Positions 40,050 to 51,356 of a DNA stretch of 64,000 nucleotides are shown here, piece by piece. Source of the DNA: Crotalaria pallida (taxonomy: Eukaryota; Streptophyta; Magnoliopsida; Fabales; Fabaceae); assembly GCA_037953625.1 (NCBI GenBank), contig CM075652.1, forward strand, positions 53,871,501-53,935,500, in the 5' to 3' direction. The notes below the pieces were generated by a model that did not search any database, was not told the DNA's origin, and saw only the letters and a program-made list of their open reading frames with translations. Position numbers and translations under genes: made by a program. How positions within the stretch are numbered: position 1 is the first letter of the stretch; each line of letters opens with the position of its first letter.

Positions 40050-41002
40050 GTTGGCCTTGGTTGGTTCCTTGCAATCCTTAGCAAAATGCCATGGCTTCCC
40101 ACAATTAAAACAACCACTTGTTTTCCAACAGATACGACCATAATGGTGACGCTTACACTTCTCACAATATGGAGCATCATTGCGAGAATTACCTCTGTCA
40201 TTTCCTCCAATCTTCCCCTTGCCTTTTCCTCAGTGATCATATGGACCCTTGCCTCTATTGTTAAAACCTTTATGTCTATGAGGTCCATAACTCTGTTTAT
40301 CTTTTCTCTCCAGTACATGCAACTCCTCTGCTTTCTTGTCATCCTCGTACATTCTACACATATTCACTAGTGCAGGAAAACTCTGAATCCTTTGATAACT
40401 AAAGATAGACTTTAGTTTAGGCCTTATGCCCCCTTCGAACTTGATGTATTTACTCCTCTCATATGGATTGTTTTGATAGTATGGAGAGTACTTCATCAGC
40501 TCCTCAAACTTAGCTGCATACTAACCCACACTCATCTCCCCTTGCTTCAATTGCAGGAACTCAACTTCCATTTTCCTTCTTAGGTCTTCTAGAAAATATT
40601 TATGGAGAAATTTCTCCATAAACGCACCCCAGTTGACATCTCTTCCTTCATAGTGCAGAAGCTGAACTGTGTGATTCCACCAATTCTCAGCTTCTCCTTC
40701 TAACATATTGACAGCATATGCTACCTTTTGAACATCCGTACAGTCTAATGTTCTGAGAATTTTATCCGTAGTGTGAATCCACTTGTTAGCCTCTTCTGGC
40801 TTAAATCCTCCTTCAAACTTAGGTGGACTACAGCTTCTGAAATCTGCTAAATTCATAGCTTCAGCATTACCAACATTACACTGATGAGGTGGATTACTGG
40901 TTGCGGTGGTTGCTGACGTTGTTGTTGTTGCTGCATAGACCCTAGAACAGTTGTGATCCTTTCCAGAATCACATTAGTATGATTTTGGTTTCTAGTCGTC
41001 AT
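40050..41002 (-). pseudogene. Chromovirus gag pseudogene
   Basis: It starts at ATG 41002 (MTTRNQNHTNVILERI), closely matching the plus-strand gag at 50461. A frameshift near 40870 separates this start from the capsid part (FRSCSPPKFEGGF... then GEAENWWNHTVQLL, KYFLEDLRRK). A stop lies at about 40521, and a further frameshift comes before the zinc knuckle CFNCGKPWHFAKDC, a CX2CX4HX4C motif near 40100. Gag would form the particle and bind the RNA. It is broken in at least three places. Confidence 0.85.
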
Positions 41003-41228
41003 ACTAGACTTGCACTATGAGCTTATGGTCATATATGATAGACTAAGGAAACACCCATCACACAAACTAAACTAAAGCTATAACAATAGCTTCAAACGAT
41101 ACACTCAATTCGTATCGATTACTTAAACAAAGTAAGATACTAACATTCAAATATAATCTATGAATATCTGCTTGATGCTGATGACTACCTTTCAGGAATT
41201 ACTTCAACTACTACAGGATCTAACTTTT

Positions 41229-41240
41229 GCTCTGATACCA
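41229..41240 (-). other. Primer binding site of the chromovirus
   Basis: The minus strand reads TGGTATCAGAGC five bases inside the LTR end (41246), matching the initiator methionine tRNA 3' end. It confirms minus orientation and that 41246-44677 is the 5' LTR. Confidence 0.85.
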
Positions 41241-41927
41241 CCAAGTGTGACACCCTCGAACTTAGCTCGAGTAATAGTAATAATTAAGCTTTTACTCGAA
41301 AAGATATGGACTTTCTGTAAGGTAGAAAATATAGGGTTAAATTTTTCCTTTTTATTTTCTAAAAGAGCGCGTGCACAAACCAAAATATCGGATCTTGGAG
41401 AATAGAGTTTGTATTACTATAAATATTGAATTCGGTGATTACTTTGATTATGAAATCATTTACTCCCATGTCATTTCAAAACATAGATAGCATCCTCTTT
41501 GGTGTAATAGAATATATCATAGTTCATATGTTAAAAACATAAGTGATGTCATCCATTATTTCATCTAACGTAACTGATACCATTTGAAGACACCGTAGCC
41601 GAATTCCTTTACATTGTTATCAGAGTAAGCGAAAATAATAGGACTATGAAACAATGTTGTAATTTAAGCTTAGGTATATATATATATATATCTATAAAAG
41701 CCATTAATTACATAGTCCAGATCATAAAAGTTTCCAAGTCCCAAGTACAAGTCCATAACAGATATATATACCTACTCAAAAGATAGATCAATACTCTAGA
41801 GTTCTCAAAAGGTAATATATACAGTATCTACATAACAAAATAAAAGACTCCAGAGCTGATCTCAAAACATAAGTAGTAGAAGTAGTAGTCTCCCAGTAGC
41901 GGTAGTAGTAGCAGTCATCATCATCCA

Positions 41928-42473
41928 TCAACAGAACTCCTCCACAGCAGCAGATACACCAGATCCCTGTTCCACATCACCTATCATATGCATATACCTT
42001 TGGTTCATCATCCCTCCATTGACTCCTGGTAGAATGCTCAACAGGCTCGCCTCCGCTGCGCTCTTGTCCTGTACAGGATCCTCCTCAATCTCACCCGACG
42101 GAGTAGGTACCCTACCACTAGGTACAGGGTCAGGTGTAGGTGTGACCCTAATAGGACTCGTCGGATCAGGTGAAGGAGTTTCCTCTCGAACGACTCTAGT
42201 AGAAAAAGGGTGTGAGCGGACAGATCTAAATCGACAACTATGGTAAGAGCGAGCTGGTCGAGTGGGAGGTGGTCCATGGTAAGTGTAATATGGAGGTACA
42301 TGCATAGTATATATGATGGGGATCCTGAATCTACGAGGACGAAACCGAACCAGTGGATTAGGGTGATAGAAGGTCAGCTCAACCTCACCCTCATACACTG
42401 TTCGGTGATCCGCATAGATCAACACTCCATTAGGAAGTGAGCGGATCTCGATGCAAGCGATGTATCGCGACAT
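41928..42473 (-). CDS. LTR-encoded ORF of unknown function (181 codons)
   Basis: An intact ORF in the sense direction of the element, starting at ATG 42473 and ending TGA (41930-41928). The first half is rich in aromatic and basic residues (ELTFYHPNPLVRFRPRRFR, then YTMHVPPYYTYHG). The second half is rich in proline, serine and threonine. I recognise no family. A diverged LTR at 44678-45057 keeps the same protein without frameshift until two stops: FYHPNPL against LYHPNPL, FRIPIIYTMHVPPYYTYHG against FRIPIIYSMHVPPFYSYHG. Across that core about 12 codon differences are synonymous and 7 are not. The start follows an acceptor-like CCCTTGTAG-GT, so it may be the second exon of a spliced LTR transcript. 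Expression is unproven. Confidence 0.45.
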   Translation of the reverse strand: MSRYIACIEIRSLPNGVLIYADHRTVYEGEVELTFYHPNPLVRFRPRRFRIPIIYTMHVPPYYTYHGPPPTRPARSYHSCRFRSVRSHPFSTRVVREETPSPDPTSPIRVTPTPDPVPSGRVPTPSGEIEEDPVQDKSAAEASLLSILPGVNGGMMNQRYMHMIGDVEQGSGVSAAVEEFC

Positions 42474-43208
42474 AACCTACAAGGGCACAGGGATAAGCAA
42501 AACTATACACATAACGGATAGAGCATAAAAGTATAAGCAATATAAGCATGATCAAAAGCATCAAATCAGTTTACAATCACAATTATCACTTAGCAATTAC
42601 TTGATGCAAGTAGGATGCTCACACTTATTTACAATTAACAAGCTTTTAAGTTAATTAAGGATGATGGCATGATGTATGAGTCTAACTCTCAAATCCTAAC
42701 TCCATCAATCTATGTCACTCTCTGACGTCCATCCTTTACTTCACATATGTACTCAACAGTATGTTGTACTCCTAGTTGTACAACATTCATACATTCCACC
42801 TTGAATGTACACGAGAAACTTGGAAATGATACATAACGCGCTCCTCGAGCAGCGTCCCGTCGTCCAATACGGAATAATCATATCATCAGCGTATTACTCT
42901 CGCTGGCCACATCGTCAACCATAATGTGTCATCAAGCGAGCCGTCAATTGGCACTCCCAAAGGCCCTCCTCATGTTATTAAAACATGACAAACGATCTAC
43001 ATCCGAACTCCAGAATGAATGCAATTTAACTTAAAAGAATTGATTGGTATATCACATTTAATAATGTCTCACATTGTTAATTCAATAATAATTCATACCA
43101 TCATTAATCAGTTCCTTTAAGTCTCAGGTCATATGTATGATTAGTACTTAAGTAGAAACATAATGATTCATAATTAAAAATGGTATTTTTAAGTATTTTC
43201 AACACTGG

Positions 43209-44406
43209 TAATCGATTATCAGAGTTTGGTAATCGATTACTATATGCATTTTACCCAGTCTGTACTAAATGCAAATGGGTAATCGATTATCGGATCGTGG
43301 TAATCGATTATCCATGACAGAAGAACACTAAAAATTGGGGTTTCAACATACCATTTTCATTTCTAACCATTTCTAACTTATTCCAACCATTCATACACCT
43401 CAAGAATCACATTTTAAACATGTTCCAAATCAGAAACAGAACCAATTTATAGAATTCATAGGAGTTCTCATGATTATGCATAAATTCACATATTAAGAGA
43501 CATAACATATCTAATTGTTAATAATGCATTAATTTATCAATTTTATCTTTCAAATAGTTCACAATCATCATATAAAATCTGCTCCAAGTTCTGAAACAGT
43601 GAGTGTTGGTCTCCAAACCAAAGTTCAATAACATACTAAGCCCTTAGAGTCTCTTGGTGACTCTGTAATCAAAATACATGCTTTTAAATTGTATCTAGTG
43701 TATAATCAGTTTTCCCTTACCTAAATAGACGTGATCAAACATAAACTCCACAAGGAGAATGCTTCCACACACGATTTCCCAAAATCCTCTTTTCAGCAGC
43801 ACATGCAGACCAGTTTTCAACAGGGGTTCAAGACCAGAATTTTTGATAAGTTAAACATGAAAACGAATTGGGGAAAATAGTTAGATTTTGTTCTCTACAA
43901 CAAGGACAAGATAATGGAACAAATTTGAGACTCAAGGGTTACAGGAGCTTACCAAAATCAATGATCAAAGTGAGCTCCAAGGTTCAGATTCTGGTTTCTG
44001 CAGAATTGATGCCTTCACTTTAGAGACTCGATTCTTCTTGCACACTAACTCTCAGCTCTCGATACTTAGGTCTTTGTAAAGCTCTAGATGTGAGCTTCAC
44101 AACTGTGTAGGATTTGTGTGTTATTATTCTGAATCAAGGGAGAACGAAGGGAACAGATTATAGAACCCTAACTCAGCAACACAGAGCACTTTCTTCAGAA
44201 TTTTGGCCAAATGAGGTTTCAGTCCTCAACAAATTGGTTTAAATAAGCAAAGTCGAGTAGCATGCAGCTCGACACGCGTATTAGGACGTGTATTAAGGCT
44301 TAATTCTTGTCGATTTTGGGTAATCTAGGTGTTGACTCATCAAACGCACTCAACAATGGCTGGTCTGCATTATGGTAATCGATTACTATATCGTGGTAAT
44401 TGATTA
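43209..44406. promoter_or_regulatory. Three palindrome pairs in chromovirus LTR (TAATCGATTA)
   Basis: Perfect TAATCGATTA at 43209, 43230, 43280, 43301 and 44375, plus TAATTGATTA at 44397. Pair members are 21, 21 and 22 bp apart, centre to centre. The related LTR at 44678-49308 has pairs at the matching places but built on TAACCGGTTA. Function unknown. Confidence 0.55.
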
Positions 44407-44677
44407 CCACGACTGAAATTTTCAAAAATTTATATTATATTGAATTTCCCTCTAAAAACCTTTCTAATATTGCATTTAAGTCCTTCCCCAAGGACTTCAC
44501 TGCAAAACTAACATTTTCGCTTCAAATTAATTATCAAAACCATTTTTGATTCTTCTTTTACCAAACACATACATACACACATATTTTTAATCGAAAATTA
44601 AATAAAAATAATTAATTATAAAATAAATTTATAATTAACTTTTACTTAATCAGGGATTAAAAATCAGGGATGTTACA

Positions 44678-45057
44678 GTGTAGGCGCCCTGACCACTGAG
44701 TACAGGGTCTGCAGTAGGTGCAGCCCTAGCAGAACTCATCGGACTAGGAGAAGGAGTCTCCTCACCATCAAAGACTCTAGAGGCAGATGGATGTTATTGA
44801 GTAGTGTTACGAAAACGAAAGCTATAAAATCTACGAGCAGGTCAAGCCGTGGATGGACCATGATAACTGTAGAAAGGGGGTACATGCATACTATATATGA
44901 TAGGAATCCTAAACCTATGAGGATGAACACGGGCTAAGGGGTTAGGGTGATAGAGGGTAACCTCCACCTCACCCTCAAAGGTAGCCTTGTGCTCCTCGAA
45001 AATCCAAATACCACTAGGGATGGGTTTGATCTTGATGCAGGCTAGATACCGGCCCAT
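44678..45057 (-). pseudogene. Broken homologue of the LTR-encoded ORF
   Basis: It starts at ATG 45057 (MGRYLACIKIKPIPSG) and stays in one frame to the junction at 44678, with stops at 44844-44842 and 44796-44794. Conserved stretches with the 181-codon ORF include RFRIPIIYSMHVPP and EETPSPSP. Upstream is GCTTACTCCCGTTCCCTTG and TTAG-GTG, an acceptor-like sequence resembling the one before the intact ORF. The 3' part is cut off by the neighbouring LTR. Confidence 0.6.
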
Positions 45058-45858
45058 CACCTAACAAGGGAACGGGAGTAAGCATAACACATTTACATAA
45101 TCAAATGAGAATAAAAGAGAAACAATCACAATAACTCAAATAACATATAGAAATGCATCGATAAATGATCACGCCTTTTTTTTCTATCATTACTTAATTT
45201 TTTAAATGCAAGTGGCATGACGCATGCTTTCTCTCTCACAACCTGAGATCTCCATTACTAATCATCCTCGGATGTCCAACCAAACACCAATGTACTCTCA
45301 GAGCACAATAATACGTTCCTAGAACATATAGCGAATCTTGCTTGGAACGTGATACATAACGCCACTCCCACAGTGCACGTCATGGTGCGAAGACGTAATA
45401 ACCACATCAACAACATTCAACCATGCTGGCCACATTCTATTACCCAAAAATGTGCCATCAAGCAAGCCGCATTCATTTAGTACTCCCAGAGCACACTCCT
45501 CATGTTCAACGAACATGAAAACGATAACCTTACCAACCTATTTCACCCAATCTCCATGCATGTACGCAACTTTGCAAAATTATTAGGTTTATAATTATTT
45601 AAGATTTTCACAATTCTCATGGCTCAAGGCTAATGATTTTATAATCTTTATCAAGGGAAAATATGCCATAGCATTTTTGTATGATTTTCTAAAGTAAATA
45701 ATAAGGCATTTATTTAAATTACTCAAGTATAAAATTAATATTTTTCACAAATTAATTCAGGGTGGCTTTTATCAAATTTTGGGTTAAAAGAGTAAAATTA
45801 AAAATAGTCAAAATCATTTTATAAAAATCCTTTATATTTAATTTTTGCTGTCAGGCTC

Positions 45859-47094
45859 TAACCGATTGGAGCTGCCGCTAACCGGTTAAATTATGCAGCA
45901 GAAACACTAAAAATCGAGTTTTTCAAAGCCAATTTCAATTCCACTCAATTTTAACCCAATTCCACCTCAAACAGAAATTAAATGCCTTAATATAGACTGG
46001 TCCAAGTGCTGAAATCACCACAATAGCATTGCATATAATCCTCATGCTCATTTATGCATAATTTCATCAAAAACACAACTTAAGGTATCAAATTCACACA
46101 CTTATATCATAAAAAAACATCTAATTGGTAAAGCTCAGATTGACACCAATAGCATTGCATGTACTTTTCACCCACATTTATGCATAAAATCCATATCAAG
46201 TGCAACTCAACGTATCAAATTCACATGCATGCACTTAGATCACCAAAACAACATCTGATTAGCTTTCATGCAACATAATAAACTTTCTCCAAACACTAGT
46301 AGAGCTCAAATTGGCCTCAAAGTCATTATCCTATTTCAATCTATGCCCTTTGAGTCTCTTGGTGACTCAACCTATAATTTACCAGAAATTATCCTCATTC
46401 TAGTAAATGGTAAGCTTCTCCCTTACCTTAGAGTTGTGCTTGATGAGTTGCAACATGAAAATTGATCAAAAATTTTAGAGAACCAAAACACCCTTTTCAT
46501 CGATGACAGTTTCTTGCAGGGTCCAAAAACCAGAGAATATAAAACATGAAAAAGGCAAACAAATTGGGGAAAAGTATATATTAGGAGTTAACCTTTGCAA
46601 CATGCATGAAAGAATTAAACAAGTTTGAGGTCGAAAGAATGCATGTGCTTACCAAGAACAAGACTCATAGTGAGCCCCACGATCTCTAAAACAGAATTGA
46701 TAGTTCCAACACCTCAACTTCGTGACTTGATTTCTCCTAACTCTGGGACTCTCTCCTCACGATTTTTATATCAATGTGAAGCTCAAATTGAGCTTCACAA
46801 TGGTGTATCACTCAAGTATTAAGATTCAGTAATGAAAGAAAACAGAGAGGACGAACTTGAAGCAGCAAAATAGAGTATGAACAGCAACAAAGGAAGAAAT
46901 GGAGCTGAGTTCGTCAAATTGAGGCTATTTATAGAGTAATTAGACTAACATGCAAGTCGACATGCGTTCTCCACTAATATTAAGAGTGAAATCGTGGAGA
47001 ATTCGTGGTTTAATCGTGTGATAACTCATCAAACGCACTAATCCTAATTTCTGTCACCAGCGGCTAATTGGTTGGCGAACCTTCTAACCGGTTA
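45859..47094. promoter_or_regulatory. Two palindrome pairs in second chromovirus LTR (TAACCGGTTA)
   Basis: TAACCGATTG at 45859 with TAACCGGTTA at 45879, and TAATTGGTTG at 47065 with TAACCGGTTA at 47085. Each pair is 20 bp apart centre to centre. Flanking sequence (for example AACACTAAAAAT after the first pair and CTCATCAAACGCACT before the second) aligns with the TAATCGATTA pairs of the LTR at 41246-44677. Confidence 0.5.
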
Positions 47095-47118
47095 AAGTCT
47101 GATGAAATTCAAAAATTT

Positions 47119-48968
47119 CACTACAATAAAAACCCTTTATTGGAACGACAAAAGTAGTTGCAAAAAACCAAAAGTCGTTGCAAAAAATATTTTCTAAGTC
47201 GTTGCTGTTAAAGCCGTTGCAAAAGGGTATAGCAACGACTTTGTTCATTGTCATAAAGAATGGTTTTTAGCAACGACCAAAGTCGTTGCACAAAAGATGT
47301 TGTTTCTAAACAGGGCTACAAAGCTGTGTACAAATAATCTATTTTGCAATGACATTGTCATTGCAAAACACCTTTGACTTTAATGTCGTTGCAAAACAAC
47401 TTCGGCTTCTGCAACGAGAATGTCGTTGCAAAACACCTTTTGCTTTTAAAACAAAAAAAATGTCGTTGCAATAGCCTTTGTTTAATTACAAAAATATTTG
47501 ACCAAATAAATCTTGTTTTTGCTTCATATTCTGAAGTACTTTTAATAGGTTTACATAACTACTAAATTTATAACACATACATTAGACAAAAACTTATTCA
47601 ATTATCGTAAATTGTGTTTATTACAAGACACAAAATAAGAACATTTATGGATAGTCTTTCCTTGGAACAGTATCCAAACTCATACAAAAATCGAAGTCTC
47701 TTTTAACTAGATGATGTCATCTACAAGGAAGAAAGACACCACTATGCTCTATCAAAACCTAAATCTTGAAAGTGACCATTTTCGTTCTTAATGGTTTCAA
47801 CTATTAGTTAAAGTGTCTTCCTCTTCACCTAATTAAGGGGCTATCCTCTACCTCATCAACTCTTCTGAGAAAGACAGTCCAACGCAAACTCGTCAATCAC
47901 ATTATGATAGAAGCCAAAGTAGAACGAACAAGTTGTAAAAAATCCAATGATAGTTCCTGAAAAAAATGTTATAAAATATTCAGAATCTGCATGAGGAAAT
48001 TAATAAGTTTAGACTCCGTGTGCTTAAGTTTTGATTACTGAATCATCCATGCTATAAAATATTCAAAATCTGCATGGTTAATAAGTTTTGATTACTAAAT
48101 CATCCATGTTGAATGTCACAATATATGAATATAACAACATACAAGCAAAGACAGAAGAAAAAAAGGGTAAACACGATCACCCATCAATTTTAATAATAAT
48201 AATGAGGAGCAATTAGTAATCAAGCAAGTACATATTTACCTATCTCAACCAAATTTTCCACTAGCTTTTACTGAAAGGCCTGCCTCTGTGTGCTGATAGC
48301 GAAAGCAAAATACAAGTTATATGGGTAGACAAACTTTTTGTTTCAAAAGCTATAACCACCATTGTAAGATGCCATATTACATATTGGATATCAATATGAT
48401 TTACTTTTGTAATCCAGATAAATATAAAGAATAGAAATACAGATAATGACTAACTTGATTTTTAGGAATTGAACTAATGTAGTAATCATCATCCTTGAAA
48501 CTCTCTGGCTTTCTCTTAGTACCACGTGCTACTGAAACCAATGTAGGAATTGAACTAATGTAGTAATCTTCATCCTTGATTTTTAGGAATTGAACTAATG
48601 TAGTAATCCTCGTCCTTGAAACTCTCTGGCTTTCTCTTAGTACCACGTGCTGCAGAAACCAAAGGAAACAAAATCAGAAATCAATTATCAATTTTTTCAC
48701 TCAAAACCCTAAAATCGAACCCTGGTAAAAGAAAACCACCCTGAGCTTCACCATCACTTTTAACCTCGGAAATTCTTACAAAGATCCTATCTTAATTGTC
48801 ATCAAATAGAGATCATAAGGTTGATGCATATGTCGAACAAAATGAACTTATTAGACTGTTGTAAAGTTTTTTTTTAAGGAATTAGAGTATTAGACTATTG
48901 TAAAGAGAACAAGAAAATTAGGAAATCTGTGGCTATAACTTATGATATTCACATTACCCCTCTTTCAG
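47119..48968. mobile_element. CACTA (En/Spm-like) transposon end fragment
   Basis: It begins CACTACAATAAAAACC directly after LTR sequence and is followed by many copies of a GTCGTTGCAAAA-type subterminal repeat in both orientations (47140-47480), which is characteristic of CACTA ends. The opposite CACTA terminus is not seen before LTR sequence resumes near 48969, so the element is a deletion derivative. No transposase domain is recognised. An internal block of about 120 bp (around 48463-48660) is partly triplicated around GAACTAATGTAGTAATC. Confidence 0.65.
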
Positions 48969-48975
48969 CAAAACC

Positions 48976-49174
48976 TAATATTGAAATTAGGTCTTAACCC
49001 AAGGACTAAATTGCAAAACTTATACTTTTGCACAAGATTTTCATACAAAAATAAATTTTTATTTTCATTTCTTTCCCTCCAAAAACCTTTCTAATATTGA
49101 AATTAGGTCCTAACCCAAGGACTAAATTGCAAAACTTATACTTTTGCACAAGATTTTCATACAAAAATAAATTT
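48976..49174. repeat. 83-bp direct duplication in LTR
   Basis: 48976-49058 and 49092-49174 are direct copies, both starting TAATATTGAAATTAGG, with one visible mismatch. The second copy is in the normal LTR context (TTTCCCTCC, AAAAACCTTTC before it, as in the other LTR near 44450). The first lies next to the CACTA fragment, so the duplication probably arose with that insertion or its later deletion. Confidence 0.8.
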
Positions 49175-49324
49175 CCATATATTTTTTTTTATATTTTTAG
49201 ACTACACATAACACAAAATCAAATTGTAACATAATTGTAATTAATTATAAACAAAATATTATAATTAATATTTCTTATTATTTGGGAAATAATATTAGGG
49301 GTGTTACACTACTCCTCCACTTAA

Positions 49325-49955
49325 AAGGAATTTTGTCCCCGAAATTCTACTTTACATAAACAACTCAGGATACTCTCATCGCATCTTATCCTCTAATTCC
49401 CAAGTCGCTTCTGATACATTATTTTTTTCCCAAATGACCTTGACTAACGGAATTTTCTTTCCTCGGAGCTGTTTGACTCTTTGATCTTCAATTCGAACAG
49501 GGTCAGCTTTAAAGGTTAGGTTTTCTCGTAAAGATAAAACTTCAAGACGAATTTGAAGAATAGAGTTGGGTCATGAACATACTTTTTAAGCTGTAACACA
49601 TGAAAAACATTATGCAAATTGGCTAAGGATGGGGGCAAGGCTATCTGGTATGCTACGAGATCAATTCGCTTCAGGATTTGGTACGGGCCAATAAATTTTG
49701 GTGATAACTTTCGGGTTTTCAAAGCTCGACTAATTCCTTTAGTCGGAATGATTTGAAGGAACACATGGTCACCTTCCGAAAAATCTAACGGCCTTCTCCT
49801 TCGATCTGCATAACTTTTTCTGTCGACTTTGAGCCCTCCCCATCCTTTCTTGAATCATCTTGATCTTCTCAATTGTCTGCTGCACAATTTCGGGATCAAT
49901 AACTACATTCTCCCCACTTGAAACTAACATAGCGGGGTCTGACATTTTCTCTCGT
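49325..49955 (-). pseudogene. Chromovirus pol 3' end: integrase C-terminus and chromodomain
   Basis: Reading leftwards from 49955: GENVVIDPEIVQQTIEKIK, then, after a frameshift near 49800, RRRRPLDFSEGDHVFLQ and LSPKFIGPYQILKRI with LPPSLANLHNVFHVLQLKKY. After another frameshift near 49560 comes VRIEDQRVKQLRGKKIPLVK and the ending ATWELEDKMR, the chromodomain that guides chromovirus integration, with a stop before EYPELF. It joins directly to a polypurine tract and the LTR at 49308. It is cut off at its N-terminal side by Cassandra sequence at 49962. Confidence 0.85.
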
Positions 49956-49961
49956 GCAAAG

Positions 49962-50332
49962 TGTAAGACACGGGCTGATGAGGGCGGGGAGTGAATGCCG
50001 GTGCAAAAAGGCACAAACAAGGAGCGACTCCTGTAACATCCCTGGCAGGCAAATGGATTGCGACTGTCCCCACATACCAACACGAGTCTTTTCAGCGTGC
50101 TTTGTCCTCACTTGCACACTTTCCGTGAAAACTTCCCAGGAGGTCACCCATCCCAGAATTACCCCAAGTCAAGCACGCTTAACCATGGAGTTCTTATGTG
50201 ATGGGCTACTGAAAAGAAGATGCATCTTGTTGATATGGGTAGTACTAATCAATTCATTTAAGCCTTCCTGTACTGTGTAGTCCCATTCTTACACAGTCTC
50301 AGGATCACCCTCTCATTCCGGTGTGTCGGTTC
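49962..50332 (-). mobile_element. Rearranged Cassandra LTR
   Basis: 50032-50332 corresponds to positions 1-300 of the 401-bp Cassandra LTR at 53817-54217 (both begin TGTAACATCCCTGGCAGG). 49962-50031 is the other end of the same LTR (matching about positions 332-401) in inverted orientation. The two ends of one LTR therefore meet head to head, with about 30 bp lost. The 5S-like block is at 50130-50205. The break lies between a minus-strand pol remnant and a plus-strand gag remnant. Confidence 0.75.
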
Positions 50333-50460
50333 CTCTTAGCCAAGTTGAATGGCATAGCACGTTGTTCAATGTGATTGAACATAGTTTAGGTTAAGATAGA
50401 TAGTGTATATCTTTTTCTGAAAGACCTATCGTAACCCAAAGTCCATAGTGCAGGTCTGCT
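50333..50460 (+). other. Leader sequence upstream of plus-strand gag
   Basis: A short non-coding stretch between the Cassandra fragment and the gag start, presumably the untranslated leader of the plus-strand chromovirus. No PBS or LTR is present; the 5' end of that element is missing. Confidence 0.45.
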
Positions 50461-51356
50461 ATGGCAACTAAAAACCAGAGTCATACGAATGAGATGTTAG
50501 ATCGGATCACTGTTGTTCTGGAGAGCATGCAGCAGCACCAGCAACATCAAGCAAATCAGCCACATCCGTGTAATGCGGGAAATTCGGAGGCTAAGACTCT
50601 TTCGGAATTTCGTAGTTGCAACCCTCCAAGGTTTGAAGGAGGATAAAAACCGGAAGAGGCCAATAAGTGGATCTATGAGATGGATAAGATCTTCCAAACT
50701 TGGATTGTACCGATGTTCAGAAGGTAGCATATGCAGTCTTTATGCTTGATGGAGAAGCTGAGAACTGGTGGAATTATACGGTTCAGTTGCTAAACTATGA
50801 GGGAAGAGCAATCAACTGGGAGTATATATGGAGAAGTTTCTTAATAAATACTTTCTGGAAGATTTAAGAAGGAAGAAAGAGATTGAGTTTACGCAACTAA
50901 AGCAAGGAGATATGAGTGTAGGAGAATATGCTGCCAAGTTTGAGGCATTGATGAAGTATTCTCCCTACTACTTGTATAATCCTGATGAGCGGAGCAAGTG
51001 TGTTAAGCTTGAAAGTGGTTTGAGGCCAGAGTTGAAGTCAGATTTTAGTTATCAGAAGATACAGTTTTCCTACACTGGTAGATATGTGCCGGATGTGTGA
51101 GGATGATAAGAAAGCTGAGGTGTTAGCTGTTCAGGAAAGGAGTAGCCAGTAGAGTTATGGACCGCGAAGAAAGAAAGGATTTGATCATCGAAATAAGAGT
51201 CCATACTCCAACAAGAACCGAGGCAAGGGTAAAGCTGTAGTTGATGATAAGGGCAAGTCTCGTAGTGATGTTCCTTACTGTGAGAAACGCAAGCGCCATC
51301 ATTATGGACGAATCTGCTGGGCAACAAGTGGTTGTTTAAATTGTGGAAAGCATGGT
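50461..51356 (+). pseudogene. Chromovirus gag pseudogene, plus strand
   Basis: It starts MATKNQSHTNEMLDRI, homologous to the minus-strand gag at 41002. A stop lies at 50644-50646 (after PPRFEGG), with frameshifts near 50699, 50822 and 51065. Recognisable parts are GEAENWWNYTVQLLNYEG, KYFLEDLRRKKEIEFTQLK, and a first zinc-like motif that has lost a cysteine (CEKRKRHHYGRIC). It ends inside the CCHC knuckle (CLNCGKHG) where Athila-like LTR sequence begins. Protease and pol are absent. It is inactive. Confidence 0.85.

Larger units (their letters stand above)
37702..44677 (-). mobile_element. Tekay/Del-like Ty3-gypsy chromovirus, 3'-truncated and decayed
   Basis: A minus-strand element: 5' LTR 41246-44677, PBS 41229-41240, gag (about 41002-40050), protease, RT, RNase H and the start of integrase (39926-37702). 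The rest of integrase, the chromodomain and the 3' LTR are lost at the copia junction. Domain order and wording are those of the Tekay/Del lineage. Several in-frame stops and frameshifts show it is inactive. It appears to have inserted into the related LTR that continues at 44678. Confidence 0.85.
41246..44677 (-). repeat. 5' LTR of the chromovirus
   Basis: A 3,432-bp LTR. In plus-strand reading it begins TGTGACACCCTC and ends GGGATGTTACA. It contains a long ORF in element sense (41928-42473), a short TA microsatellite near 41670, and palindrome pairs at 43209-43310 and 44375-44406. Its terminal bases are intact; the sequence at 44678 belongs to another, related LTR. Confidence 0.82.
44678..49308 (-). 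mobile_element. Second chromovirus LTR, truncated, interrupted by CACTA sequence
   Basis: The sequence matches the LTR at 41246-44677 at a diverged level, starting inside its ORF and ending TTAGGGGTGTTACA at 49308. On the minus strand the polypurine tract AAGTGGAGGAGTAG lies just outside 49308, so this is the 3' LTR of a minus-strand element whose pol end is at 49325-49955. The left part is missing because the neighbouring chromovirus inserted or recombined at 44677/44678. Foreign CACTA-type sequence occupies about 47119-48968. Confidence 0.75.

Noticed and set aside
50130..50205. 5S rRNA gene (also 53916-53990 and 54388-54462)
   Set aside because: Only the internal promoter region resembles 5S; it lies within Cassandra LTRs and is interrupted by non-5S bases.
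49954..50280. 108-codon ORF across the Cassandra fragment
   Set aside because: It crosses the inverted join of a non-coding element and has no protein likeness.
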